This document shows positions 36,508-45,218 of a DNA stretch of 64,000 nucleotides, piece after piece. Position 1 is the first letter of the stretch. The number at the start of each line of letters is the position of its first letter. The notes beneath the pieces were generated by a model, which was not told the DNA's origin, ran no database searches, and worked only from the letters and a program-made list of their open reading frames with translations. Source of the DNA: Algoriphagus sp. NG3 (GTDB lineage Bacteria; Bacteroidota; Bacteroidia; Cytophagales; Cyclobacteriaceae); NCBI RefSeq assembly GCF_034119865.1, contig NZ_CP139421.1, positions 4,814,501 through 4,878,500 of the forward strand, read 5' to 3'. The position numbers and the translations under genes were made by a program.

Positions 36508-36984
36508 ATGTACACACTAAGAGAAGGAAAAATAGAGGATTTACCTCGCATATTGGAATTAATTAATGAATTGGCACTTTATGAAAAAGCTCCTGAGCAA
36601 GTGACCAACACCCTGGAGATGATGGAAAAAGACGGATTTGGAGAAAATCCTGTTTTTGGCACTTTCCTATGCGTGAAAAATGAAACTTCTGAGATCGTGG
36701 GCATGGCTATCTATTATTATCGATACAGTACATGGAAAGGAAAAAGAATCTATCTGGAAGACCTCATTGTGACCCAAGCGGAACGGGGAAATGGCGCCGG
36801 AAAATTGCTTTTTGACCGGATTATGAAAAAAGGATTAGAGGAAAATTGCACTGGTATGATGTGGCAAGTGCTGGATTGGAATGAACCTGCTATTAATTTC
36901 TACAGAAAATACGGGGCTACACTCGAAGCAGGATGGCTTAATGCACATTTGCAAGATTATGAAATTAAGCAAATCCTAGAGTAA
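36508..36984 (+). CDS. GNAT-family N-acetyltransferase
   Basis: A 158-residue acetyl-CoA-dependent acetyltransferase. The acetyl-CoA-binding motif A, ERGNGAGKLLFD, is near residues 91-102, preceded by the beta-strand IYLEDLIVTQ and followed by NEPAINFYRKYGATLE, a pattern close to diamine/spermidine acetyltransferases. The ATG at 36508 is preferred over the upstream TTG at 36502. A TTTG element ends three bases before the ATG, suggesting a very short leader. The natural substrate is not determined. Confidence 0.9.
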   Translation: MYTLREGKIEDLPRILELINELALYEKAPEQVTNTLEMMEKDGFGENPVFGTFLCVKNETSEIVGMAIYYYRYSTWKGKRIYLEDLIVTQAERGNGAGKLLFDRIMKKGLEENCTGMMWQVLDWNEPAINFYRKYGATLEAGWLNAHLQDYEIKQILE

Positions 36985-36993
36985 TTCAGCAAC

Positions 36994-37033
36994 TTATTGC
37001 AAATACAATTATTATATATTGTATTTGCAATAA
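36994..37033. promoter_or_regulatory. Perfect 16-bp inverted repeat upstream of the Xre-RES pair
   Basis: TTATTGCAAATACAAT at 36994-37009 is matched exactly by its reverse complement at 37018-37033, with an 8-base AT spacer. It starts 9 bases after the GNAT stop and ends 40 bases before the antitoxin ATG. Toxin-antitoxin operons are commonly autoregulated through such sites; it could also end GNAT transcription. Confidence 0.65.
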
Positions 37034-37073
37034 TTTAGTGTAACTTAGTGGTGCTTAATGAAATGACCCAGAT

Positions 37074-37541
37074 ATGACACACACTTGGAAGATATCGTTT
37101 GGTGAGAAAGATGCAGAATCCATTCGCACAGGCAGCGATTCTTATTATTTCTTTCAAGAGACTGTTTCGATGGTCTCTGAGCCAAATGCTGTATATAATG
37201 TAGCGGTTTCGTTTCACGATACGGGTGAGATTTTTGATTTTTTGGATTTCACCCAGCAGGATGTTTCAGAGATGATGGAAGTGGATCCGAGTACTTTGTC
37301 CCGCTGGCGCAAAGAAGACAGAAAGCTCACGAAGATGCTCACCAAAAACATCTTGGAGATGGATCAGGTGATTGCAAAGGGCATCAGGATTTTTGGATCA
37401 GAAGAGTTGCTCTCCCAGTGGCTGCACACCGAGAATGCATCCATAGGTAATCAAAAGCCGGCCATGCTCATGAAGAATCCCTATGGCATCGAGCGAGTGG
37501 ATGAGGCGATGGAGGCTATGTCTTGGGGATCTATCCTATAA
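37074..37541 (+). CDS. Antitoxin of the Xre/MbcA/ParS (DUF2384) family
   Basis: A 155-residue antitoxin, first gene of a RES-Xre type II toxin-antitoxin pair. A helix-turn-helix-like region is visible at about 50-85 (FLDFTQQDVSEMMEVDPSTLSRWRKED). The C-terminal DUF2384 toxin-binding region follows, with FGSEELLSQWLHTENASIGNQKPAML, and PYGIERVDEAMEAMSWG at the end. It should neutralise the downstream RES toxin and repress the operon, probably at the 36994-37033 palindrome. The toxin gene starts 3 bases after its stop. Confidence 0.88.
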   Translation: MTHTWKISFGEKDAESIRTGSDSYYFFQETVSMVSEPNAVYNVAVSFHDTGEIFDFLDFTQQDVSEMMEVDPSTLSRWRKEDRKLTKMLTKNILEMDQVIAKGIRIFGSEELLSQWLHTENASIGNQKPAMLMKNPYGIERVDEAMEAMSWGSIL

Positions 37542-37544
37542 GGT

Positions 37545-38003
37545 GTGCGGTATTATCGTCTGATTGAAAATCTGGAAGGCAGAAGTTCTTTGGGCTTTGG
37601 TACAGGAGCAGGGAGATGGAATCAATACGGCACCCCAATGATATATTGCTGCAGTGTCACTTCTCTTAATTTCCTGGAACTTCTCAGTATCAAAGGAGCC
37701 GTAGTCACTCAAAGCAAATGGAAGCTGGTCATGTTGGAGATTCAGACACCTATACCCGAATTAGATGCTTCTGACTTACCATCTGACTGGAAAAACAGAC
37801 CTCACCCCAGATCCACTCAGGAATTTGGTACTGCCTGGGCAAAAGGCATGATTTCTCCTGCCTTAAAAATCCCTTCGTGTAGAATTCCTCTGAAAAGCTA
37901 TCCAAATGAGCATAATTTACTGATCAACCCCTTGCACCCTGACTTTCAAAATTCTGTGAAAGTGATGGAGGAATGGGATGTAAGCTTCGAAGTGAATTCT
38001 TGA
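37545..38003 (+). CDS. RES-domain toxin (NAD-targeting type)
   Basis: A 152-residue RES-domain protein. The family acronym residues are recognisable: Arg near residue 4 and in GAGRWNQYG near 24, Glu in FLELL near 44, and Ser in the C-terminal part. Characterised RES toxins degrade NAD+ by phosphorolysis or hydrolysis, halting growth; this is inferred by family. The start is a GTG 3 bases after the antitoxin stop. Its 3' end faces guaB across a strong bidirectional terminator. Confidence 0.88.
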   Translation: MRYYRLIENLEGRSSLGFGTGAGRWNQYGTPMIYCCSVTSLNFLELLSIKGAVVTQSKWKLVMLEIQTPIPELDASDLPSDWKNRPHPRSTQEFGTAWAKGMISPALKIPSCRIPLKSYPNEHNLLINPLHPDFQNSVKVMEEWDVSFEVNS

Positions 38004-38054
38004 AATTGATATTGGAAGACTACAAAATTTGAAAATCCCCATTTAGATAAAATA

Positions 38055-38078
38055 AAAGACCGGCGAGTGCCGGTCTTT
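38055..38078. terminator. Bidirectional terminator between the RES toxin gene and guaB
   Basis: AAAGACCGGC (38055-38064), loop GAGT, GCCGGTCTTT (38069-38078): a perfect 10-bp stem. On the minus strand a T-rich run follows, as needed for guaB. Confidence 0.85.
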
Positions 38079-38096
38079 GTATGTTGATTTTGTTTA

Positions 38097-39575
38097 TTAA
38101 TCCTTTAAGCTGTAATTAGGAGCTTCTCTTGTCACACTTACATCATGCGGATGGGATTCTTTAACGCCTGCAGCTGTAATTTTGACAAATTTTCCGTTTT
38201 TCTGAAGATCCTCAATCGTCTGGGTGCCGCAATACCCCATACCTGCCTGAAGGCCGCCTACAAGTTGATATAGAACCTCAGAAACCAAACCTTTGAAAGG
38301 CACACGGCCAACAATCCCCTCAGGAACCAACTTTTTGATGTTGTCCTCCGCATCTTGGAAGTAACGGTCTTTAGAACCTGACTCCATTGCCTCCAAAGAT
38401 CCCATACCTCGATAAGACTTAAATTTCCTTCCCTGGAAAATGATCATTTCCCCTGGTGCTTCCTCAGTTCCTGCCAACAAGGATCCTATCATTATAGAAC
38501 TTCCTCCTGCCGCAATAGCCTTCACCAAGTCTCCTGAATAACGAATCCCTCCATCTGCAATAACTGGAACCCCTCGATCTTTTAATGCCTCAGCACATTC
38601 GAAAACGGCAGACAATTGAGGTACGCCTACACCGGCAATGATTCTGGTGGTGCAGATAGAACCTGGGCCTACACCCACTTTCACCGCATCAGCTCCCGCA
38701 TCAGCAAGTGCAATAGCAGCTTCAGGGGTTGCAATATTTCCTACGATTACTTCTAACTCCGGGAACGCATCCTTGATTTTCCTGCATGTCTCAATCACTC
38801 CTTTGGAATGACCGTGGGCGGTATCAATAGACACCACATCCACACCTGCATTTTTCAAGGCATCGACACGCTCCACAATATCTGCAGTAACACCTACTGC
38901 CGCACCTACCCTAAGTCTTCCGTATTCGTCCTTACAGGCATTTGGCTTGTCTTTTCTTTTAAGAATATCCTTGTAGGTGATCAAGCCGGTCAACTTGTTT
39001 TCATCATCTACTATAGGGAGTTTCTCGATTTTGTATTCCTGAAGTATCTCTTCTGCCTGCTCCAAAGAAATTCCGGATTTGGCAGTAATAAGATTATCCA
39101 CCGTCATAATCTCACGTATAGGCCGGTTTTGGTCTTTTATAAACCGAAGGTCACGATTGGTAATGATTCCCTTTAGCACCTTATTTTCATCCACTACTGG
39201 AATGCCCCCTATGTGAAATTCCCTCATAATTGTCTCAGCATCGCGGACTTTAGCATCGATATGCAGTGTGATAGGATCTAAAATCATCCCAGCCTGAGAG
39301 CGTTTCACTTTCCGTACTTGAGCCGCTTGCTGCTCTATAGACATGTTTTTGTGAATGAATCCCAAACCACCTTCTAGAGCAATAGCGATAGCCAGTTCCG
39401 CTTCGGTAACCGTGTCCATAGCAGCGGAAACCAATGGAATGTTTAACCTGATTTTTTTGGTGAGTTGGGTGGAGGTATTCGTGTCGCGTGGAAGGACTTC
39501 TGAATAACCTGGAACAAGAAGCACATCGTCGTAGGTGAGTGCTTCAAAGAGGAACTTGTCGGAGTTTCTATTCAT
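38097..39575 (-). CDS. guaB: Inosine-5'-monophosphate dehydrogenase
   Basis: A 492-residue enzyme oxidising IMP to XMP with NAD+, the committed step of GMP synthesis. The TIM barrel carries the catalytic loop cysteine in [13 protein letters not shown] near residue 308 and the flap RGMGS near 395. Two CBS domains are inserted at about 95-215 ([20 protein letters not shown] and [19 protein letters not shown]). Length and motifs are normal. It is a single gene with its own promoter and terminator. Confidence 0.97.
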   Translation of the reverse strand: MNRNSDKFLFEALTYDDVLLVPGYSEVLPRDTNTSTQLTKKIRLNIPLVSAAMDTVTEAELAIAIALEGGLGFIHKNMSIEQQAAQVRKVKRSQAGMILDPITLHIDAKVRDAETIMREFHIGGIPVVDENKVLKGIITNRDLRFIKDQNRPIREIMTVDNLITAKSGISLEQAEEILQEYKIEKLPIVDDENKLTGLITYKDILKRKDKPNACKDEYGRLRVGAAVGVTADIVERVDALKNAGVDVVSIDTAHGHSKGVIETCRKIKDAFPELEVIVGNIATPEAAIALADAGADAVKVGVGPGSICTTRIIAGVGVPQLSAVFECAEALKDRGVPVIADGGIRYSGDLVKAIAAGGSSIMIGSLLAGTEEAPGEMIIFQGRKFKSYRGMGSLEAMESGSKDRYFQDAEDNIKKLVPEGIVGRVPFKGLVSEVLYQLVGGLQAGMGYCGTQTIEDLQKNGKFVKITAAGVKESHPHDVSVTREAPNYSLKD

Positions 39576-39611
39576 GGCAAATATTGGTGTGAGGTAACCC
39601 TATTTGCCCGT

Positions 39612-39640
39612 CAAAGTTACACACAAAATCCAATGCCAAA
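39612..39640 (-). promoter_or_regulatory. Predicted promoter of guaB
   Basis: On the minus strand TTTG (39640-39637), a 17-base spacer and TAACTTTG (39619-39612) match the Bacteroidota -33/-7 consensus. Transcription would begin near 39607, about 30 bases before the ATG. Confidence 0.6.
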
Positions 39641-39782
39641 CCACTTCCCTCAAAAATAAATTTGGAATTCCCTACTAATTCCTCTGAAAACAAAATTCCA
39701 GACGGAGGGAAATAAACGGATTAGCATTGAATTTTGGCACAAAGCATGTCTTTTCACAGAAACTAACCTACTAAGTGAAGCT

Positions 39783-40970
39783 CTACTTTTTCTGTAGGCG
39801 GGCAATATAGAATCCATCAAATCCACTTTCCTGAGCCAAGACTTTTTGGTCTTCTATCAGCTCAAAGTCTTTACCTGCCTCACTTGCCAGAAATTTTGCG
39901 ATTTGATCCTGATTTTCAGAAGGTAAAATACTGCAAGTAGCATACACCATTTGCCCTCCTGGCTTCACCATAGACGGGTAGCTTTGGAGGATTTCCTGCT
40001 GCGTCTGACGTACTTTCTCAATAGATTCTTCGCTCAGTTTCCATTTCGTGTCTGGATTTCTTCGCAAAACCCCTAATCCAGAACAAGGCACATCCAAAAG
40101 TAATCTATCGGCGGTTTCTTTCATCCGCTTAATTGTCTTGGAACCCTCGATGACTTTACGCTCGATAATAGAGACTCCATCACGGCGGGCTCTCAGTTTT
40201 GTTTGCTGTAATTTCCATTCTTCCACATCCATCGAAAGCACTTTGCCTTTGTTCTGCATCAAAGCTGCAATATGAAGGGATTTTCCTCCAGCTCCTGCGC
40301 AGGCATCGATCACGCGCATTCCCGGCTCTACGGCCAAGGCTGCAGCCACTAGTTGAGAAGAAGCATCTTGTACTTCAAACATTCCTTCTTTAAAAGCTGG
40401 ATTGCGGAAGACGTTTGTACGCTCATCCAGAATCAAGGCATCAGGATAACCCTTGATAATATGCGTATGAATATTATCCTCGGCCAATCTATTCTTCAGG
40501 CGCTCACGGGTAGTTTTTAGCGTATTGACACGGAGAACCACTTGTGCTTCTTGATTCAAGCTGTGGATTTCTGCTTCCCACTTATCTCCTAATTCCTTTT
40601 TGCCCAAGTCAAAAAGCCAATCCGGTACAGACTCCAACTTAGCTGGATCATCGAGTTTTTCGTATTTCTCTTTTAGCTTGTCAGGATTGATTTTTGCAAA
40701 TTCTTCCCATGGTGGAAGGGTATGTCCTTGCATTAACCAATACGTGCCAAAAAGATCATAAGGCTCCTTGCTAGGGCTCAAATAATTGATCAGACGCCAC
40801 CAACGAACCATTTCATAGGTAGTTTCCGCAATAAAAGAGCGGTCACGAGCACCCCATTTTGGGTTAGACTTCAGTGTTCGCTCGATTACTTTATCGGCGT
40901 ATTGGCCTTCTTCAAAAATAGCTGCAAGTGCAGTATGGACTCCGCGGATGGTATTGTTGTGTAGCTTCAT
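39783..40970 (-). CDS. RsmB/NOP-family RNA 5-methylcytosine methyltransferase
   Basis: A 395-residue SAM-dependent RNA methyltransferase. A NusB-like N-terminal region is visible (HTALAAIFEEGQYADKVIERTLK). The Rossmann core has VIDACAGAGGKSLHIA near 228, LLDVPCSGLGVLRRNPD near 290 and the catalytic cysteine in VYATCSILPSENQ near 342. The target is probably 16S rRNA, but other RNAs are possible. The ATG at 40970 is chosen because the alternative GTG at 40988 overlaps a TACCTTTG -7 box. The gene stands alone. Confidence 0.92.
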   Translation of the reverse strand: MKLHNNTIRGVHTALAAIFEEGQYADKVIERTLKSNPKWGARDRSFIAETTYEMVRWWRLINYLSPSKEPYDLFGTYWLMQGHTLPPWEEFAKINPDKLKEKYEKLDDPAKLESVPDWLFDLGKKELGDKWEAEIHSLNQEAQVVLRVNTLKTTRERLKNRLAEDNIHTHIIKGYPDALILDERTNVFRNPAFKEGMFEVQDASSQLVAAALAVEPGMRVIDACAGAGGKSLHIAALMQNKGKVLSMDVEEWKLQQTKLRARRDGVSIIERKVIEGSKTIKRMKETADRLLLDVPCSGLGVLRRNPDTKWKLSEESIEKVRQTQQEILQSYPSMVKPGGQMVYATCSILPSENQDQIAKFLASEAGKDFELIEDQKVLAQESGFDGFYIARLQKK

Positions 40971-40987
40971 GGGAAATAAATTCTTCA

Positions 40988-40995
40988 CAAAGGTA
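40988..40995 (-). promoter_or_regulatory. Predicted -7 box of the RsmB/NOP-family gene
   Basis: TACCTTTG on the minus strand (40995-40988) fits TAnnTTTG. Its last G coincides with a GTG in frame with the gene, so that GTG cannot be the start if this promoter is real. The leader to the ATG at 40970 would be about 13 bases. Confidence 0.4.
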
Positions 40996-41267
40996 GTTTT
41001 TCTTTCTGAGTCTGTCAGAATGAGATTTTAAAAGGCTGGAAAAACTGTGTTTTGAGGATGTGAGTCAGGCTAGATCTCCACAGATCAGGGACACATAACC
41101 TTTTTGGTTTACCAGAAGTCAGACAGGGAACCAAAATGACCTTCAAATCTAGTTTGATGAATGATCCTAAAACGATTAATACCGTTTTTTGAAAGGCTTG
41201 AAGATGTAGCTTAAGGAAAATTTGGTTTTAATACCTTTACATTCCAATCTTTCAAAATCCAACACAC

Positions 41268-42101
41268 ATGTACACCTATCAAGAACTTATACCTTCTTGG
41301 GCTTCCAAACTCGATATTTACGAAAAGCAAGAGGCTGAGTCATTGGTAAGCTGGCTTTTGGAGCACCATCTGGGATGGAGGAGAAGTGATCTGCTGAATG
41401 AAGCTGACGAATCCTCCTTTCCTCCAAAGATCTTTGATGACTTTGAAAGATTAAGAACCGGGGAACCTATTCAGTATATACTGGGAAAAGGCCCTTTTTA
41501 CGGACGGGAGTTTGTGGTTAGTCCTGCTACCTTGATCCCTCGAAATGAAACCGAAGAGTTGGTTCACCTGATTATCAAAGAAAACCCTAAAGCTGGATTG
41601 AGGATTTTGGACATAGGCACAGGCACAGGATGTATCCCAATTTCCTTGGCGTTGGAAATGAATATGCCTGAGGTTTTTGGTGTGGATATTTCTGAAGAAG
41701 CATTGGAAATAGCTGAGAAAAATGCGGAAGCTCTTGGAGCAAAAGTGACTTTCTCCAAAATTGATATTGTAAGCCAGACACCAGAAGTATCGGTGCTGGA
41801 TATTCTGGTAAGTAATCCTCCCTACATTCCAGAGTGCGAAAAAACTGAAATGCATCGCAATGTGCTGGATTTTGAGCCTGAGCTGGCCCTATTTGTGAGC
41901 AATGAAGATTCGCTGATTTTTTACCGGACGATTGCTGAAAAAGGTAAAAAACTTCTAAAGTCTGGCGGAAAGTTGTACTTTGAAATCAATGAAAAATACG
42001 GTGAAGAAGTCGCATTTCTGCTGCGAGAGACTAACTATAGCGAAGTAAAAATTCTGAAGGATCTAAATGGAAAAGACAGAATGGTAAAAGCTCGCAAATA
42101 A
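41268..42101 (+). CDS. prmC: Release factor glutamine N5-methyltransferase
   Basis: A 277-residue methyltransferase modifying the GGQ glutamine of peptide-chain release factors. The helical N-terminal domain precedes the SAM-binding DIGTGTGCIPISLAL near residue 113 and catalytic NPPY in VSNPPYIPECE near 182. The PRNETEELVHLI segment near 91 is typical of PrmC. It is followed after 17 bases by a small zinc-ribbon gene and then a membrane-protein gene, probably one operon. Confidence 0.95.
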   Translation: MYTYQELIPSWASKLDIYEKQEAESLVSWLLEHHLGWRRSDLLNEADESSFPPKIFDDFERLRTGEPIQYILGKGPFYGREFVVSPATLIPRNETEELVHLIIKENPKAGLRILDIGTGTGCIPISLALEMNMPEVFGVDISEEALEIAEKNAEALGAKVTFSKIDIVSQTPEVSVLDILVSNPPYIPECEKTEMHRNVLDFEPELALFVSNEDSLIFYRTIAEKGKKLLKSGGKLYFEINEKYGEEVAFLLRETNYSEVKILKDLNGKDRMVKARK

Positions 42102-42118
42102 TTCAAAACAATTCTCAT

Positions 42119-42403
42119 ATGAGTCAGAAAAAATGCCCCCATTGCGGAAAATGGTCGATCTGGACCAACAACTATGAAGATCGCTGTGAGCACTGCGGGG
42201 AATTGCTTTCTCCGGTAGAACTGCAAAGAGAACAGAAAAAAGTCATGGATAAGGACCGGAACGAAAAGGAGTGGATGTTTTACATTAATCCTGATGACAG
42301 CTCTATCGTTAAGTTTTTTAAGAAATCCGGCAATCTCTTTTATACTGTTTTTATGGCGATTATGACCTTTATCATGTGGCTGATCGCAGCTTTGCCAGGA
42401 TGA
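42119..42403 (+). CDS. Small zinc-ribbon membrane protein, unknown function
   Basis: A 94-residue protein. Residues 5-8 and 22-26 contain CPHCG and CEHCG, a four-cysteine zinc ribbon at the N-terminus. A charged linker follows, and a single hydrophobic segment at about 70-92 probably anchors it with the ribbon inside. It lies 17 bases after prmC and its stop overlaps the next start by ATGA. I do not recognise a named family. Confidence 0.8.
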   Translation: MSQKKCPHCGKWSIWTNNYEDRCEHCGELLSPVELQREQKKVMDKDRNEKEWMFYINPDDSSIVKFFKKSGNLFYTVFMAIMTFIMWLIAALPG

Positions 42404-42786
42404 TTACAGTAGCTAAAAACCCTATTTTTATCTTCGCCTCTGTAGCTTTTTGGATAAATCAATACCTAGAAAAATCACTTGGGATTTTTGTTCCAATTTA
42501 CCATGCCTATGGAGATGACCTGATGGCCATGCCTGTAGTATTTGGGATTTGTCTGCAAGTAATGAGGTGGATTCACCCCATGAAAAATGAGCTGACTTTT
42601 ACCTCAAAGCAGCTGATAATAGGGTTGGTTTATTTTTCACTGGTATTCGAGGTTTTCCTGCCCTTACTATCTACCACTTACACAGCTGATCTTCTGGATG
42701 TACTTTGCTATTCGATCGGCACACTCATTTTTTATAAGTTTATGAATAAACCTGCTCTCCAATCCAAAAAATCCCAGGCGCTTTGA
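42400..42786 (+). CDS. Four-helix membrane protein, unknown function
   Basis: A 128-residue integral membrane protein with four predicted TM segments (about residues 6-22, 38-55, 70-90 and 98-115). I recall similar Bacteroidota proteins carrying the name 'magnesium citrate secondary transporter', but nothing in the sequence supports a transport function. The ATG at 42400 overlaps the preceding stop (ATGA). An earlier in-frame start at 42376 would lie inside that gene. Its last 47 bases overlap the end of the convergent TPK-like gene. Confidence 0.75.
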   Translation: MITVAKNPIFIFASVAFWINQYLEKSLGIFVPIYHAYGDDLMAMPVVFGICLQVMRWIHPMKNELTFTSKQLIIGLVYFSLVFEVFLPLLSTTYTADLLDVLCYSIGTLIFYKFMNKPALQSKKSQAL

Positions 42787-43354
42787 TAGAGGTAATTCCC
42801 TCCGGGACCTCCAGCATGGTCGCATAGGTGATGGGCAAAATCAATTCTCCGTTATCATTCTGAACCTGCAACGGCATGCCTTCCTTTCCATGAATATGGA
42901 TAGTACTATCTGGAAACCATTTTTTAAATTCCCCTGACTTCACTGGATAATATTTCCAGTCTCCGTCCAACAAAGTAATAGTTATCAAATCCAATTTTGT
43001 ACCCAGATCAAAAGCAGAAATATGGGAAATCCCAATTAAATGCGCTGCTTTATGGTCAGTGGCGAGCAGGAATTCAAGACCTGCCTCAAGATACAACTCT
43101 CCTTCCGCTGCAATAAATTTCACCGGATACTGCTCTTCCAGAAGCTGTTGATTAGTAGCTTGAAATGAAACTGATGCTAGAATCACATCAATTTTTATTC
43201 CCCAGCTCAATACCCGATCCAACGCATATTCGCTGACAAGTACGGTAGGAACCCATTCCAGCAAGGGAGAAAGTTGCTCAAATCTAATCTGATCCGCATC
43301 CAAAATCAGCACTGCAGGTTCCTGCTGCTCTTTGACAAAATGATGAGAAGACAT
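42740..43354 (-). CDS. Divergent thiamine pyrophosphokinase-like protein
   Basis: A 204-residue protein resembling the TPK fold: ILDADQIRFEQLSPLLEW near 17-34, a Leu/Ile-rich second strand (VLVSEYALDRVLSWGIKIDVILAS) and a C-terminal beta half. In true TPKs the strand ends in GDFDS-type acidic residues; here it reads ILASVSFQ, so the metal/ATP-binding aspartates are missing. It may be an inactive or re-purposed homologue. It begins on the last base of the M19 dipeptidase gene (TAATG junction), and its 3' end overlaps the convergent membrane-protein gene by 47 bases. Confidence 0.7.
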   Translation of the reverse strand: MSSHHFVKEQQEPAVLILDADQIRFEQLSPLLEWVPTVLVSEYALDRVLSWGIKIDVILASVSFQATNQQLLEEQYPVKFIAAEGELYLEAGLEFLLATDHKAAHLIGISHISAFDLGTKLDLITITLLDGDWKYYPVKSGEFKKWFPDSTIHIHGKEGMPLQVQNDNGELILPITYATMLEVPEGITSIKAPGIFWIGEQVYS

Positions 43355-44343
43355 TATCTCTGGAGTTTACGGTAAAATTCAAGCGCATTGCGAAACGCCA
43401 AGCCTTCTAGATTTTCAGCGCTTAACTTATCTTCCAGACTCTTGAGGAGAGAGGGATATTTCCCGGCATTCTCCACCAGTGGGAAATAAAATGGAAAACG
43501 GTTTGGGTCTTTGAAATCCTTGGTATAGAAATAGTCCGCCCCGAAGCAGATGGATTTTTCTCCACCAATCTGAAAACCATGGAAAATATGGTCAAATAAG
43601 CGCTCCGGCACTTCCGGGTCAAGGAAAGCACGCAAGAAATTCACCCCAATAATCCCTTCCCTATGGATAATTTCCTTGGCAAATTCATCCGTGAGATTGC
43701 GGGGATGATTCCACAGTTCCCTAAAATTGGAATGACTAGCTATGACTGGAATCCCTAAGCTATTGCTGTCTATATGGTTTAATATCCCTTCAGCCAGTAA
43801 ATCGGAGGTATGCGATAGATCAACCGGGATATTTTTCCCAGCCATGTAGTCCAGAAGCTTTTTCCCGTCGTCTTTCAACCCTATTCCTTCCGTGTAATTT
43901 CCACCACCAAAACGGTTCTCTGTGTGATGGGTTAGACTGATGTAAGCAAGTGATTTGACTTTTTCCAGAATAAAGTCAAACTGACTGTAGATCTCCTGCC
44001 AGCTTGCTTCTTCATTACCTATACCCGCTGCATTTTCCACAGATGCTTTTATACCTATCCGCTTCTGCTGCTCCCAGCTTTCCACAAAACCGGAGTCCAA
44101 ATAGGCTACATCCTCCCCGGATTTAACTAGTAGGTCTGAAAAAATCTCAGCCTGCCTTTTTGCCAGATCCATACTTTCCGGCTTTACGTCAGTATAAATA
44201 GCCAGGATCTGAGCCCGGACATTTCCCTCTTGGAGAAAAGGAATAGCACAGGCGATATCGTCTTTTGAGTAAGCATTAGCATTAGGGATTCTTGCCAAGT
44301 AGGACAATAAATCACAATGCATATCTAGTATAGGAATTTTCAT
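43354..44343 (-). CDS. M19-family (renal dipeptidase-type) metallodipeptidase
   Basis: A 329-residue binuclear zinc amidohydrolase-fold dipeptidase. The opening DMHCDLL near residue 7 provides the first metal ligands. VDLSHTSD near 187, ASHSNFREL near 210 and GADYFY near 268 are the other expected stretches. Family members hydrolyse dipeptides, including D-amino-acid-containing ones. No signal peptide is seen, so it is probably cytoplasmic. It is translationally coupled to the downstream TPK-like gene by a one-base overlap. Confidence 0.92.
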   Translation of the reverse strand: MKIPILDMHCDLLSYLARIPNANAYSKDDIACAIPFLQEGNVRAQILAIYTDVKPESMDLAKRQAEIFSDLLVKSGEDVAYLDSGFVESWEQQKRIGIKASVENAAGIGNEEASWQEIYSQFDFILEKVKSLAYISLTHHTENRFGGGNYTEGIGLKDDGKKLLDYMAGKNIPVDLSHTSDLLAEGILNHIDSNSLGIPVIASHSNFRELWNHPRNLTDEFAKEIIHREGIIGVNFLRAFLDPEVPERLFDHIFHGFQIGGEKSICFGADYFYTKDFKDPNRFPFYFPLVENAGKYPSLLKSLEDKLSAENLEGLAFRNALEFYRKLQR

Positions 44344-44558
44344 CGTTTTTGTGGTTTAGACCAAGGAAATCGCTTTTATATCAAAACCCTTCAAGAGTTT
44401 TCAAATTAAAGGCCAAAGATCAACAAAAGCAGTATGCTTACTTTCAAGAAGATTAACTCTTGAAGGGATATATCAACTGGAGCTTTTAAAAGTGATTTCC
44501 ATGCGGTTTAGACAAAGTAAGCCAAAAAAGCCTATGTTTTTTAATACTTTTAGGGTGG

Positions 44559-44589
44559 ATTGTGGAGAAGAAATCTTTGGATAAATTTG
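44559..44589 (+). promoter_or_regulatory. Predicted promoter of the kynurenine-pathway genes
   Basis: TTG at 44560-44562, a 19-base spacer and TAAATTTG at 44582-44589 match the Bacteroidota consensus well. Transcription would start near 44594, 20 bases before the ATG of the dioxygenase gene. Confidence 0.65.
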
Positions 44590-44613
44590 AATCTTACCTG
44601 AAAAACTAGCGAT

Positions 44614-45126
44614 ATGGCATTAGCTCAACCTTTCAATTTTAAAAAATGGATAGACGAAAATAGGCATCTTTTAAAGCCACCAATCGGTAACCAACAGGTT
44701 TACAAAGGCAATGATGATTTTATAGTTATGGTCGTCGGTGGACCAAATTCGAGAAAAGATTATCATTCCAATGAAGGGGAGGAGTTCTTCTATCAGGTAG
44801 AAGGAGATATAGTTCTGAAGGTGATCGAAGAAGGGAAACCAAAAGATATAGCTATCCGGGAAGGCGAAATATTCCTACTTCCAGCAAAAGTCCCACATTC
44901 TCCACGCCGTCCTGCTAATACAATCGGGCTGGTAATCGAGCGATACAGAAGAGCAGGAGAAGTGGATGGTTTTATATGGCACTGTGAAAATTGTGGTGAA
45001 AAGCTGTATGAGGAGTTCTTTGAAGTCACAGACATCGTCAAGCAGCTTCCTCCAGTGCAGGAGAGATTCTGGGGCAATCCTGCACATAATACCTGCAAAA
45101 ACTGTGGGACAGTGATGGAAAAATAA
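44614..45126 (+). CDS. nbaC: 3-Hydroxyanthranilate 3,4-dioxygenase
   Basis: A 170-residue cupin dioxygenase opening the ring of 3-hydroxyanthranilate; the product cyclises to quinolinate, the NAD precursor. Iron ligands are visible as His in DYHSNEGEEFFYQ near 51 (with Glu a few residues on) and His in KVPHSPRRP near 95. A C-terminal rubredoxin-like metal site is formed by CENCG near 126 and CKNCG near 164, as in bacterial enzymes of this family. It is the first gene of the kynurenine cluster. Confidence 0.94.
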   Translation: MALAQPFNFKKWIDENRHLLKPPIGNQQVYKGNDDFIVMVVGGPNSRKDYHSNEGEEFFYQVEGDIVLKVIEEGKPKDIAIREGEIFLLPAKVPHSPRRPANTIGLVIERYRRAGEVDGFIWHCENCGEKLYEEFFEVTDIVKQLPPVQERFWGNPAHNTCKNCGTVMEK

Positions 45127-45166
45127 TACCTGAATTTGCTAGAAAGCATTAGTTAAAATTGAGGAA

Positions 45167-45201
45167 AAATCCCCCTTGCCCCCTTTGAAAAAGGGGGAGT
45201 T
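45167..45201. repeat. C-rich/G-rich hairpin repeat between nbaC and kynU
   Basis: CCCCCTTT at 45179-45186 pairs with AAAGGGGG at 45190-45197; CCCCCTT at 45171-45177 is an alternative arm. This pattern (AATCCCCCTTGCCCCCTTT...) is, from memory, a dispersed intergenic repeat of Bacteroidota. A degraded copy lies at about 7443-7462. Confidence 0.65.
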
Positions 45202-45218
45202 ACAAAATATTTCTAAAA

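Noticed and set aside
42400..42786. Magnesium-citrate transporter
   Set aside because: 128 residues and four TM segments are too small for a known transporter of this kind, and no binding motif is visible.
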